NCBI GenBank assembly: GCA_002238925.1
Contig: MPNH01000020.1
Coordinates: 1 to 64,000 of the forward strand
Reading direction: 5' to 3'
Length of the DNA: 64,000 nt
From: Spirochaetaceae bacterium bin103
GTDB taxonomy: Bacteria; Spirochaetota; Spirochaetia; SZUA-6; Bin103
Both the position numbers and the translations under genes were made by a program. The notes under the pieces are model-generated. The model did no database searches, was not told the DNA's origin, and saw only the letters and a program-made list of their open reading frames with translations. This document shows, piece by piece, positions 9,505-19,999 of this stretch. The first letter of the stretch is position 1; every line of letters begins with the position of its first letter.

Positions 9505-12500
9505 ATGCCCCAGCTCGGAAAGCAGGCGCTATCTCAGTTCATACGGACAAACTGCCTCCGCCAACTCGCGCTCAACCTCTACCCTGACAATCGGACGTTT
9601 CGGCCCGAACGCCAAAAACTCGGGATGCCGTACCCGCAGTCACCGCGCCCCGGCCTGCGTCAGATCCAACGAGCGGGAGAGGAATGGCAGGAAGAGAAGC
9701 TGGATGACCTGACCCAGACGTTCGGTGCGGGCGCGATCGTCGGCTCGCCGTACTCGACGCCATCAAACCAAACGCGCTATCGGTCGACGCCACTCGGACA
9801 TGCCCTTGCTGGTGCGAAGGATATCTGCTTCTTGGTCGAGGCAGAGTACTCAGTCGGTTCGGTGTTTCAAGCGGCCCTCGGAATCCAGGGCCACGCGTCC
9901 CAGTTCAACCTGGTGTTTGCCGAGTTGCGACCGGACGTGATCGCCGTTCTGGCTCCTGCGACCTTCCTCCGGTATGTCGTTCCAGATGGTACGCTACACA
10001 CATTGCCCGCGAATGACACTCGGTGCCAGTTAAGTGTTATCGACATCAAGATGACGGCGGAAGCATCCCCGGGGTATTTCGCCGAGGTTGCCTATTACAG
10101 CATGGCTCTGGCCGGCTGGCTAGCTGACCAGGGTCTCGACCGGAGTTACGTGGTCGTCCCTGATGGCGCGGTGTGGCCCGGCTCGCACGACGCATCCAAC
10201 CTGCTGCGAGAGTGCCGACGTTTGGCGGCACAGGCGATCACGCCGACGGTCAAGCAGCTGTGGGACGCGATGCAGGAGGACCTAGAATTCGTTCCATTTG
10301 AGGTGTTTGCCCTTCGGATCCGACGCTTCCTGCAGGTTGACGTTCCGCAGGCGTTGGCGCAACCGTGGCGCTCCCTCGAGTGGCACGTGGATAACCGCTG
10401 CTCCTTTTGCGAATATCTGGGCGAGCCCCGTCCCGCGAGGCCGTCGGACCCGCAAGTCGCGCCTCACCCCGACCACTGTCTCCCGATGGCGAAGGTGCAT
10501 GACCATGTAAGCCGCGTGGCATTTGTGTCGCAAGGGGCACGGTTGAGTCTTGCGCAGGCGGGCATATCGCAGGTGACAGCACTGGCTGGGCTTCAACACA
10601 CGAGCCCGGCGTTCGACAGGCACCAGAGCCTGCGCGCTACTCGTACCGTCGTTGCAGGCCGAGCGATGTCGCTGCGGACTGGCCAGGTGGCAATCCCACC
10701 GCTGAGCGGCACGTCCGCAAGCATGCCACGGTGGGCCGATCTGCACTTGTACCTTTCCGTGGATTTCGATATCGGAAGTGCCATCACGGCGGCGTTTGGT
10801 CTGCGGGCGTTCTGGCGTGAGCCGCGGGCTTTCCGATCACCTCTCACGACGCAGAGGCAGATTCGAGCTTGGCCCCGCAGCACACCCGGTGGGACGCCGC
10901 TCAACACTTGGATTGTCGATGACCGCGATCTCGCGGCAGAGCAACGTGAGCTGATGGCTTTCCTGCAGGAGATCCACAACATCCTTGCTTGGTGTCAGAG
11001 ACAGGACCAGCAGACCCTGACGGCCTCTTCCCTGGCAGGGATGAGCGTCGTGGGGAAAGCGGACTACCGCACGAAAGTCCAGTTCTACATGTGGGATTCG
11101 CTACAATACGATCACTTCGCTCGTGTAGTCGGTCGGCATCTCCACACCATTCTTTCGAATCCAACGATCAACTATCTCGCATGGCTGTTCCCACCAGAGG
11201 AACTGCTTCCGAACCCGGATCTGGTTACGCAGCGGGCACCGATCACTATCGTGCGGGATGTCGTACGGGGTTTGCTAGCCGCTCCTGTGGCGCACTACTA
11301 TAGCCTAGTTGAGCTCGCTCGCGTATACCATGAGCAGGGTCTTCCGGCTAACGTAGCGGCGTTCAACATGCACCCACTTTTCAGTACACCCCTAAGCGAC
11401 CAGATCCCGTCTGAGCGGGCGCATGAAATCTGGGCCAAAGTGACGGCACCGCGTCACTGGCATCAGCAGATGACGACTTACGCAGAGACCGTGGGGAAGC
11501 GACTCATTGGCTTGGAGACCGTGACGAAGCGCCTTGAAGACGACCTCCGGCAGCAACTGAGTCACACCGCTCCGTTTATCCAACTCGGTCCTCCTATTCG
11601 GCAAACTGGAGTCAGCGTCGATGGGCAGCTCTGGTACGCGTTTGCTCGTCTAGACTCCGCTTTGGAAGAGCTTGACGTTCACCAAACGCGGGCGATGCCA
11701 CCGCACGAGCGATCCGCCCGCTTCCGAAGTGCACGTCTTGCAGTCCGCTTGACCGGTGCTGCAGAACGAGCCGCTTTCAGTCAGCTCAGTATAGCATCGC
11801 GTCCGGGCAGGCGCGTCTATAGACTTAACTCCGACTCGCGAGAGGTAAAGGCGAACATTGGGGATTTCACATTCGCCTTGGCCCCAGAGAATGCCGGTGG
11901 TTTCCTCGACCGCAGCGTGGATTCCGTCGTTCGTGGGACTCCTTTACAGAAACAGTTGCAGAGGCAGCTGGGCGGTGGCTACTGGAAAACGCTCATGCAG
12001 AATCTCTTGGGCGTCACGATCGTTGCATTGGACCGCAACAGCGGACTTGTTGCTTTGGACGCTAACTCAACTCCAGCTAATATTCTCGATGCGCTTGAGG
12101 CTTCAGGAGTCGTTAATCTGAGTCAGGATGTCATCCTCGATCCTGTATATCGTGACTTCTTTACGCGGAAGCTACGGGTCACCCTACAGGCGATAGGGAA
12201 TCCTCCTGTCGCGAGGAGCAACCCGAATCCAATTGTGCGTCAGGCCACCGGTCAGACTACACGTGGAGCCCGCGCTACGAAGCACACGCCGTGTGCCGAC
12301 TATCTATGGAACGTCAATGCGATGGCTCAGGATGCCGTGGCGAGGAACCTCTCGGTAGTTCGGCCTACTGTTGAGAACCGACTACGGTCGCAGGGTAGGG
12401 CACTGAATCCCACCCAGTGGCAAGCTTGGCAGGATTCACTGAGCCATCGAGCGTGGCTGGTGTGGGGACCGCCTGGCACGGGCAAGAGCACCACTGTGCG

Positions 12501-13905
12501 GGCAATCATCCTTGGGGCGTGTCTTGATGCACAGCAAAGCGGGCGCCCCCTACGGGTACTCCTCTCGGCTTCCACATACAATGCCATCGACAATGTGCTC
12601 CAGGACGTCGCACAGGATTTAGCGGCTGTCTTGCCAAGCGCGTGCGACGTGTTCCGGTTGCGATCCAAATCCCAACCTACTGCGGGGACAATAGCGCCGA
12701 CGATTGACTTGGTGCTTGACCCCCGAGCCCCGTCCCAAAGAATCCGAAGTATCCGCAACCGCCTCCAGAATCCCGTTGACATCCTCGCGCTGGGCGCAAC
12801 CCCCCAACAGGTCCACAATCTCCTTACATGCAACAGCGACTCCGCCCAGAACGAGTGGTTCGACCTCATCGTGATCGACGAGGCATCCCAGATGGACGTC
12901 GCCCACTCCATACTCCCGATCAGCGCGGTCGCGAGCGACGGTGCCGTAGTCCTCGCGGGCGACCCCCTACAGTTGCCACCAATTCACCAAGCCGAACCGC
13001 CCAAGGACCTAGAGGACTTGGTCGGATCTGTGTACGCGTTCTGGCGTCGATTCCACCAAATGCCACAGAGCGCACTGGGAGTAAACTATCGCTCAAACGA
13101 CACCATCGTGAACTTCGCGAGGGACACGGGCTACCGGGCGACCCTCAGCAGCCACTCGCCACGAATGCGTTTGGATCTGCTCTCTCCAGTCCCAACGGTC
13201 CAACCTGCAAACTGGCCAGCATCGCTCTTCTGGACTCCAGAGTGGGCTCGGCTTCTTGATCCGGACCAGCCAGCAATTTGCTTCGTCTACGACGACGGCC
13301 GAAGTAGCCAGCGCAACGACTTCGAGGCGGACGCTGTGGCCGCTCTGCTCTTCCTGCTCCAAGGGCGCGTGGCATCTCGCCTGAGGAACGAGAACGATGC
13401 GGTCACAGGCGCGGCACTCCCGCGGACTACCGCCCCTTACGCGACCGTCGATTTCTGGCGACGAGCTGTCGGGGTCGTCACGCCGCACCGGGCACAGCAA
13501 GGCCTGATCGTGACGCGGCTGCAACAAGCGTTTAACGCGACGGGGCAGATGCCGAATTGGATCAGGGAGGCAGTCGACACGGTTGATCGGTTCCAAGGCC
13601 AGCAGCGGGACGTAGTCATCGCGTCCTACACGCTGGGCGACCCTGACCAAGTCGCCGAGGAAGAGGAGTTCCTCATGAGTCTAAACCGCTTCAACGTAAT
13701 AGCCTCGAGGGCTAGAGCGAAGCTGGTCGTGCTCGTATCTCAGGAGGTAATCAGCCACCTCGCACACGACACGGGGGTGCTGCGGGAATCACGGCTCCTA
13801 AAGCAGTACACTGAGATGTTCTGCGGCAACTCGCAGCCGATGAATCTGGGCCATGTAGACGGCACCACGACGCGACTGGTGCCCGGGACGTTCCGGTGGC
13901 ACTGA
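9505..13905 (+). CDS. Fe-S-type PD-(D/E)XK nuclease fused to SF1 helicase (Dna2-like)
   Basis: A 1466-residue fusion. The N-terminal third looks like a Cas4/Dna2-type nuclease: Asp in RPDVIAVL (about D144), D-x-K in VIDIKM (about D180, K182), and cysteines at about 17, 299, 302 and 325 in the one-plus-three spacing of iron-sulfur nucleases. The C-terminal third is an SF1 helicase of the Upf1/Dna2 group: Walker A GPPGTGKST (about 987), LIVIDEASQMD, VVLAGDPLQLPPI, NYRSNDTIVNFA, VDRFQGQQRDVVIAS and LNRFNVIASRA. The middle is unassigned. The start is ATG 9505, preceded by GGAGGGGA; an upstream ATG lies inside the methylase gene and is rejected. The role is inferred as the DNA-attacking partner of the upstream methylase. 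Confidence 0.82.
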   Translation: MPQLGKQALSQFIRTNCLRQLALNLYPDNRTFRPERQKLGMPYPQSPRPGLRQIQRAGEEWQEEKLDDLTQTFGAGAIVGSPYSTPSNQTRYRSTPLGHALAGAKDICFLVEAEYSVGSVFQAALGIQGHASQFNLVFAELRPDVIAVLAPATFLRYVVPDGTLHTLPANDTRCQLSVIDIKMTAEASPGYFAEVAYYSMALAGWLADQGLDRSYVVVPDGAVWPGSHDASNLLRECRRLAAQAITPTVKQLWDAMQEDLEFVPFEVFALRIRRFLQVDVPQALAQPWRSLEWHVDNRCSFCEYLGEPRPARPSDPQVAPHPDHCLPMAKVHDHVSRVAFVSQGARLSLAQAGISQVTALAGLQHTSPAFDRHQSLRATRTVVAGRAMSLRTGQVAIPPLSGTSASMPRWADLHLYLSVDFDIGSAITAAFGLRAFWREPRAFRSPLTTQRQIRAWPRSTPGGTPLNTWIVDDRDLAAEQRELMAFLQEIHNILAWCQRQDQQTLTASSLAGMSVVGKADYRTKVQFYMWDSLQYDHFARVVGRHLHTILSNPTINYLAWLFPPEELLPNPDLVTQRAPITIVRDVVRGLLAAPVAHYYSLVELARVYHEQGLPANVAAFNMHPLFSTPLSDQIPSERAHEIWAKVTAPRHWHQQMTTYAETVGKRLIGLETVTKRLEDDLRQQLSHTAPFIQLGPPIRQTGVSVDGQLWYAFARLDSALEELDVHQTRAMPPHERSARFRSARLAVRLTGAAERAAFSQLSIASRPGRRVYRLNSDSREVKANIGDFTFALAPENAGGFLDRSVDSVVRGTPLQKQLQRQLGGGYWKTLMQNLLGVTIVALDRNSGLVALDANSTPANILDALEASGVVNLSQDVILDPVYRDFFTRKLRVTLQAIGNPPVARSNPNPIVRQATGQTTRGARATKHTPCADYLWNVNAMAQDAVARNLSVVRPTVENRLRSQGRALNPTQWQAWQDSLSHRAWLVWGPPGTGKSTTVRAIILGACLDAQQSGRPLRVLLSASTYNAIDNVLQDVAQDLAAVLPSACDVFRLRSKSQPTAGTIAPTIDLVLDPRAPSQRIRSIRNRLQNPVDILALGATPQQVHNLLTCNSDSAQNEWFDLIVIDEASQMDVAHSILPISAVASDGAVVLAGDPLQLPPIHQAEPPKDLEDLVGSVYAFWRRFHQMPQSALGVNYRSNDTIVNFARDTGYRATLSSHSPRMRLDLLSPVPTVQPANWPASLFWTPEWARLLDPDQPAICFVYDDGRSSQRNDFEADAVAALLFLLQGRVASRLRNENDAVTGAALPRTTAPYATVDFWRRAVGVVTPHRAQQGLIVTRLQQAFNATGQMPNWIREAVDTVDRFQGQQRDVVIASYTLGDPDQVAEEEEFLMSLNRFNVIASRARAKLVVLVSQEVISHLAHDTGVLRESRLLKQYTEMFCGNSQPMNLGHVDGTTTRLVPGTFRWH

Positions 13906-13939
13906 ATCCACGGATTCTTGAGTACTCATGCTACGCCTG

Positions 13940-14900
13940 CCCGTTCCTGGCAAGTTCGTCAGGGTGGTCTCAAGCAGGTCGTTGTAGTCGGTCGGAGATC
14001 TCCGGCGTACGTTGAGTTGCGCGGCAGCGATTTCGGATCGGAGGCGAAGTGTGCCCCAGGGATTCCAGTTCGGGCAACGTGCCAGCAATCGGCCTGCGGC
14101 CAGTGCTGGCTCTCGGCAGCAAGCGTGAGCCAGGGCCAACAGACCGACCATGCGCCGGCAGGCTACGCGCTCGTCGAAGGCATCGAGCCGATCGTCGTAG
14201 AGGTGGTCGCGCAGGGTGTTACCTATCATCCGTGACGGCACCGAGAGGCACCGAGTAGAACACCTTGCGCACGGTGAAGCCTGAGCGCGCGGTGACCTGG
14301 ACGCACACCAGCTCGAAATCCTCGCCGCGCCGCGTCGCGCGGGGAGCGGCCCGTGCACGGCGCGTTCGGCGGCGAGGTACTCGAAGTCGCGCGAGCCGTG
14401 CAGCAGCAGGGCTCGTTCGATGGTACGCTTGAGGTGGCAGGCACCCGACAGGGCTGTCGGTGCGGTGTTTTGCGGACGCCGCCGAGCAGCCACAAGGCGT
14501 TCTGGCAGCGGCCGCTCAAGGCGACTAAGCTCTCTCCTCCGAGCACCACGTCAGCACATTGGAACACCGAGTAGCACAAGCGGAAGTGATACAGCAGATG
14601 CGTCGGCGGTTCTCCGGCGATGGTGCCCTGAGATTCCCGGTGACGGTGAAATCGGACAGACCGATGCGACCGGGTGGATTCCGCTACGCGAAGATCACCT
14701 CCTGTTCGGGGCCATGCAGGCCGGGCCACCGGCGCACGCGCCGTACGATAGCAGAAGCTTTCGATGGCAGCGGTGTAGTTCTTCGAAGATGGTCACCGCA
14801 CGCAGAGACGGGCATTCGACTGGAAGGTGCCATCCAGCGGATCGCGCCTTCGGCTGGTACGCGCGTCCGTGTATGTGACGCCGGTCGAGGATCAGACTCT
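13940..14900 (-). mobile_element. IS21-family istA transposase relic, right copy (inverted)
   Basis: Reading down the minus strand over shifting frames gives VRRVRRWPGLHGPEQEVIF, then TIAGEPPTHLLYHFRLCYS, then ADVVLGGESLVALSGRCQN with ALWLLGG, then ERALLLHGSRDFEYLAAE, GEDFELVCVQVTARSGFTVR with KVFYSVP, RDHLYDDRLDAF, and ACRRMVGLLALAHA. This is the core-to-C-terminus order of IS21 IstA. At least four frame changes and an internal deletion make it dead. There is no istB beyond it; the helicase gene ends at 13905. Confidence 0.65.
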
Positions 14901-15430
14901 ACACGGAAGGCGGTGGCGGGGCTCACCAAATGGGATGGCCTCACCAGCAGGTGTCGACCTCACCAATGACTTCGCTACGGGCCTGGAGACTGTGCTTGAT
15001 ACGGGTTCGCCCCTGAGGACGGTCACACCAGTGATGAGCCCGCCTACTTCGCGCCCCTATGCGAACTCTCTCCCAACAATCGGTTGGCGCCGTGATTCTT
15101 CCATGATCACGCAGGCGCCAAGCCGGTATCGAAACTTGATTGTCGCGCGCCAGTTCGCGTACCGGCGTCCGATAAGCGCGCTTCTGTCGACCGTGCGATC
15201 CTCGCCCTGAGTTGGGCAGCCTGCCGCCCTGCGGTCGCGACGCGGAGGGCGCCAACCCGCGATAGCCATGCCCTGGCTCCCGCCGCCCCATCGCATGCGC
15301 TGCCAGCCAACGGCTCCTCAGAGCCTTGTTCAGGCCCAGCCAGCGTTGCTCGCGGTGCAGTTAGGTCACGGGTCCAATCCAAAGGATCGACAAGCGGGGT
15401 CCGAACCTCTACCCTCCCGAAACGACAGTA
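14901..15430. other. No recognisable gene
   Basis: Upstream of the type ISP gene. Frames on both strands are Arg/Pro-rich with no motif. It may include the eroded N-terminal end of the right istA relic. Confidence 0.35.
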
Positions 15431-18400
15431 ATGATGGACGCCGACCCACAGCAGCTTTCCCTCGACGATCTTCTGCGCCCCAAGGAGGGCACAGTTGGCA
15501 AGGCGCTCGACCGTATTCGTCGTGACAGCCGGAACGAATCGGAAAAGGGCGAGTGGTTCGAAAACCTGACCCGACGGGTGCTGATGGACAACCCCGAGTA
15601 CGAAGTCGCGGAAACCCACCGCTGGGTGGACTGGCCGGAACGCGAGCCTCTGACAGGCTTGGACGGACGCGACATCGGCATAGATCTGGTAGCTAAGCTC
15701 CAGAATGGCGGTTGGGTCGCCATCCAGTGCAAGTGTTACGATGAGACCCGTAGGGTCGGCAAGCCGGACATCGACTCGTTCCTAGCGGTCACGCAGCGCG
15801 CGCCATTCTCCATGCGGTGGATCGTGGCACCGTGCGCATGGACCGAAAACGCTGAGAACCAGATCCTGAGGATGGCGCCGCCGGTGCGCCGCATCGACTT
15901 CATGCGGCACTGGGACGATCCTATCGCGGAGCAAGCTGCCAAACGCCCGATCCGCGACCCGTGGCCCCTACAGGCGGAAGCCATCCGAAACGTCGTTGCG
16001 GGACTCGGTGTCCACGATAGGGGACGGCTTGTAATGGCCTGTGGCACGGGCAAGACGTTCTCCGCGCTCCGCGTCGCCGAGCGAGTGGTACCGACCGGCG
16101 GACGTGTGCTGTTCCTCGCTCCGAGTATAGCTCTGGTTTCGCAGGCGCGGCGGGAGTGGCTGCTCCACACGAGAAGAGAACTGAATTGTCGCGTGGTCTG
16201 CTCGGACGTCTTCGCAGGAGGCCGTCGCGAAAATGAGAACATCATCGGACTGTCGGAACTGGAGTGTCCGGTCGAAACTGATCCAGCCGAGATCGCGGCT
16301 GCGGTCGGAACAAGTGACCGCACCAGTGTCGTGTTCTGCACATACCAATCCCTCGTACAGGTGTCGGAAGCACAGCGTCTGCATGGCGCGCCCGTTTTCG
16401 ATCTGACAATCTGCGATGAGGCACACCGCACGACGGGTGTGGAGCGCGACTCCGGCTTTCAAGGTGTACACCGCGATGAGGTACTCCAGACGCGCAAGCG
16501 CCTCTACATGACGGCGACGCCGCGTATCTACCGAGAGTCATCCAGAAGGCGGCTGCACGAACGCGGCATTGAAACGGTCGACATGAGCGATCTCGACATC
16601 TACGGCCCCCTATTGCATTACCTGTCGTTCGCAGACGCCGTAGAAGCCGGAATGCTCTCGGACTATCGGGTGATCGTGCTCGGCGTGAATGAGAGCGCTG
16701 TACCGAGGGGTGTTCACACAAATCTTGTCGAAATCGGCGAATTGCAAAGCCAGGACGCGAAGCGACCCGTAGTCGTCGGCGCAGATGATGCAGTTCGCGT
16801 CGTCGGCACATCGTTAGCGATCAACGGGGTCACGGAAGGTACACACAACGAACAGCCTGGCAAGCTGCGCCGGACCATTGCATTCGCCAACACCATCGCG
16901 AAGTCCAGATTCTTCGCCACGGCCTTGGCACATCCGGCGGTGCGGTCGACCACCACGCGGCGCGCCCGCACGACTGGCGATCCAAAGGCCGATGCGGCCA
17001 TGAAGCTGGTAACCCGCCATCTCGACGCATCCGACAGCGCGTTCGACCGCGGCAAGGAACTGCGGTTGCTCGCGGCCGCGCACGATGACGAGCCGCGCTT
17101 GCTGACGAACGTCAGGCTGTTCAGCGAGGGCGTGGACGTTCCGTCCCTTGATGCAATCGTGTTCATGGAACCGAGGGATAGCCAGGTGGACATCGTGCAG
17201 GCCGTCGGACGCGTCATGCGGCGAAGCGAAGGCAAGAGGTTTGGATACATCGTCGTTCCGATTCCTTTGAAGCCGGGCATGAACCTTGCGGACGCCCTTG
17301 AAAAAAACACCGATGGCTACAACGCACTGGGCCGCGTGCTGCGCGCTCTCCAGTCCCACGACGGACGATTGTCCGAGGACCCTCTGCGGTTCGTCCAGGC
17401 CAATCAGACCAGCAGCAGAAAGGGCAGCAGAAGAGGCGGCGATGGCGGCGACGATCAGATGTTACTCCCACTCTCCACTTTGGAGGACGTAAGTCAGAGC
17501 ATCTATGCGCACGTCGTCGCGGCATCCGGTCTTGGCACGCCTGGCATGCAGGTGGCACACGATGTCGAGTCCTCGGTGCGCCGAGCGGCGGGCATCTTCG
17601 AAGAAGGGAATACAGAGCGCGATCTCTCCGGAGTCCTCGGACTCGCGTTGGAGGGCAGGTCAGTATGCACGATCAGCGCGTTGCTCGTCGTCAACGCCTG
17701 CCTCCTTCACCGACGGCTATGTGCGCTGCCCAGCGTTGGCAAAGAGCTGCCCACCCTGGACGCCGTGAGCAGTTCGCAGAATCCCCCGACTCGGCTTCTG
17801 GACGCATGGCGAGTCATCCTCAAACGTGACTACGCCCCGGTATTCGAGCCGGCTCACGAGGTGCTGATGGCGCTTCCCAACCGAGCGTTCGTCCGCCACG
17901 CCATCCTGATGCTCGTTGAGTGCGCCAACCGCGTCGCCGACTCGCTGAGTGAACTCGGTTACGACCATGCCGGTCCGCTATACCACCGCATACTGCCCAG
18001 CGCGCAAGCCGACGGAGCATACTACACCAACAACCTATCCGCCTTGATGCTTGCCACGCTCGCGCTCGCTCCAGATTTCGCGGACTGGTCTGACACGGAA
18101 GCGCTCTCCCGCCTGCGCATCATGGATCCCGCTTGTGGCACTGGAACTTTGCTCATGGCGACGCTCCACACCGTCAAGAGAAGGTCCGCAGACTGCGCAG
18201 GCCTCGACGAGGCTGAGCTGCATCGGCGGCTCGTTGAGAACGCCCTGTGCGGCCTTGATATCAATCGACACGGCATCCAACTCGCCGCCTGCAACCTGAC
18301 GCTCGGCGCGCCGACGGTGGACTATCGACGAATGAACTTGCTGACGCTGAAGCATGGCCCCCAACCGAACGGCTATGTACGTGCGGGCTCGCTCGAGATC

Positions 18401-19822
18401 TTGAACATGGCGCACTCGCCTAGCTCCCTTGAGTCGCTCCGCAGTCCCCTGCGCAGCATGGAGGATCTGGAAGCGGAACAGGTGAATAGGACGGAAGGCA
18501 CGACATTCCCGCTTCAAGACATCGATCTGGTCGTGATGAATCCACCGTACACGTCCAACTTCAATCGCCACCGCCAGTATAAGGGTGCGGTTGTTGCCAT
18601 GCAGCAGCACGAACTGCGAATAAAGGACAACCTGTCGGCACGCGATCCCGATGCTGCAAGAGTGATCGACGCCAATAGTATCCGTACCTTCTTCTCGCCG
18701 CTCGCTGATATTTTGCTCCATCGAGAACACGGTGTACTGGGAATGGTGCTGCCAGTCACCGCTTGTACAAGCGCTTCCGGACTGGCGGAACGCAGGTTTC
18801 TCGCCAGCAGATTCCATATCGAACGGATAGTGACATCGCACGATCCCAAGAGGATCAATTTCTCGGAGAACACGAGTATTCACGAGTGCCTTCTGATTGC
18901 GCGAAGATCGAGTGAACGTGAAAGACCAACGGAGTTCGTGTCGCTGTCCCGGATGCCGAAGACACCGGAAGAGGCCTTGGCAGCAGCGGAGGCGATAGCT
19001 GCAGGCGAGGATTCGCGGTGGGGGCGAAGGATGTCGTGGCCAGCGAAATTCGTGCAGGCTGGCGATTGGACGCCGACGCAGTGGTTTGACGGCAAGCTCG
19101 CTGATGCCGTTCGAGACATAGAGGGTTCGGAGCACCTAGAGCCTCTCGCAGACCGTCACCGTATTGGACCTGCCGGCCAAAGGATCCGAGACGCTTATCG
19201 AAAGTGCGATGAAGACACGAATGCAGCGATTCGGGTCTTCTGGTCCGTCAGCTCCAAGTTGCGCGGTACCCTACGTGGGGTACCGGAAATGTGGTGCCAT
19301 CCGAAGCCGAGCAAGGAGAAGATGGCCGCCAACTACTGGGCTCAGCGCAGCCAGCTGCTTGTCGCTCAGAGACTCAACATTGTGAGCGGCTGTCTGAGTG
19401 CGCTATGGACTCCTGAGCCTTCGATCGGATCGGGATGGGTGCCGGTCTCAGTGGACGACGAGCACCAAGCCAAGGCGTTGGCGGTCTGGTGGAACTCGAC
19501 ACCGGTGAGGCTGATGCTGCTGAACCGGAGGACGAAGACACTAACTTATCTTTCTTGGAGCCTCGAACAGCTAAGCTCAATCCGTATCCCGAAGCTCAGC
19601 AACTTGGCGTGGGATGCCCTCGCAGACGCCTACGAATGTCTCTGCGATACGGCGCTTCTTCAAATGGGCAAGGCGCAAGAATGCCGTGTCCGGCTGGCCA
19701 TCGACAAGGCGGCTGCGAAGGCGCTCGGTGTGGATGAGGAACAGATCGCCGAGTGGAGGGAACGCCTCGCGGTGGAGCCTACGGTCACCGGGATCGGCCG
19801 TCAGGAGTCATCGACCCAATGA
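15431..19822 (+). CDS. Single-polypeptide type ISP-like restriction-modification enzyme
   Basis: A 1463-residue protein carrying all functions of a restriction system, in LlaGI/LlaBIII order. An Mrr-like nuclease comes first (DIGIDLVA with D85, then QCKCY with Q99 and K101). An SF2 translocase follows: MACGTGKT near 203-208, ICDEAHRT near 327, YMTATPRIY and QAVGRVMRRSEG. Next is an N6-adenine methyltransferase (MDPACGTGTLL near 898, VVMNPPYTSN near 1035), and then a C-terminal ~400-residue target-recognition region. Known relatives methylate one strand of an asymmetric site and cut after head-to-head translocation. The start ATG is followed directly by a second ATG, and the RBS is weak. It seems intact. 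The sequence specificity cannot be read. Confidence 0.85.
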   Translation: MMDADPQQLSLDDLLRPKEGTVGKALDRIRRDSRNESEKGEWFENLTRRVLMDNPEYEVAETHRWVDWPEREPLTGLDGRDIGIDLVAKLQNGGWVAIQCKCYDETRRVGKPDIDSFLAVTQRAPFSMRWIVAPCAWTENAENQILRMAPPVRRIDFMRHWDDPIAEQAAKRPIRDPWPLQAEAIRNVVAGLGVHDRGRLVMACGTGKTFSALRVAERVVPTGGRVLFLAPSIALVSQARREWLLHTRRELNCRVVCSDVFAGGRRENENIIGLSELECPVETDPAEIAAAVGTSDRTSVVFCTYQSLVQVSEAQRLHGAPVFDLTICDEAHRTTGVERDSGFQGVHRDEVLQTRKRLYMTATPRIYRESSRRRLHERGIETVDMSDLDIYGPLLHYLSFADAVEAGMLSDYRVIVLGVNESAVPRGVHTNLVEIGELQSQDAKRPVVVGADDAVRVVGTSLAINGVTEGTHNEQPGKLRRTIAFANTIAKSRFFATALAHPAVRSTTTRRARTTGDPKADAAMKLVTRHLDASDSAFDRGKELRLLAAAHDDEPRLLTNVRLFSEGVDVPSLDAIVFMEPRDSQVDIVQAVGRVMRRSEGKRFGYIVVPIPLKPGMNLADALEKNTDGYNALGRVLRALQSHDGRLSEDPLRFVQANQTSSRKGSRRGGDGGDDQMLLPLSTLEDVSQSIYAHVVAASGLGTPGMQVAHDVESSVRRAAGIFEEGNTERDLSGVLGLALEGRSVCTISALLVVNACLLHRRLCALPSVGKELPTLDAVSSSQNPPTRLLDAWRVILKRDYAPVFEPAHEVLMALPNRAFVRHAILMLVECANRVADSLSELGYDHAGPLYHRILPSAQADGAYYTNNLSALMLATLALAPDFADWSDTEALSRLRIMDPACGTGTLLMATLHTVKRRSADCAGLDEAELHRRLVENALCGLDINRHGIQLAACNLTLGAPTVDYRRMNLLTLKHGPQPNGYVRAGSLEILNMAHSPSSLESLRSPLRSMEDLEAEQVNRTEGTTFPLQDIDLVVMNPPYTSNFNRHRQYKGAVVAMQQHELRIKDNLSARDPDAARVIDANSIRTFFSPLADILLHREHGVLGMVLPVTACTSASGLAERRFLASRFHIERIVTSHDPKRINFSENTSIHECLLIARRSSERERPTEFVSLSRMPKTPEEALAAAEAIAAGEDSRWGRRMSWPAKFVQAGDWTPTQWFDGKLADAVRDIEGSEHLEPLADRHRIGPAGQRIRDAYRKCDEDTNAAIRVFWSVSSKLRGTLRGVPEMWCHPKPSKEKMAANYWAQRSQLLVAQRLNIVSGCLSALWTPEPSIGSGWVPVSVDDEHQAKALAVWWNSTPVRLMLLNRRTKTLTYLSWSLEQLSSIRIPKLSNLAWDALADAYECLCDTALLQMGKAQECRVRLAIDKAAAKALGVDEEQIAEWRERLAVEPTVTGIGRQESSTQ

Positions 19823-19999
19823 ACCAGGAGGATGCCGTGAAGCGAGAGTGCGTACCAACATCCACACCGAGAAGCTGTTTCGATGTGGCCCGAACACGGC
19901 CATCACGGGGGCCGGCGCCCCTGACCCGCCATAGCGACGGGCAGCAAGACGGGAACGGATGACCCCATTCACGTCAGTTGGAGATCTCGGGAGCGAGAA

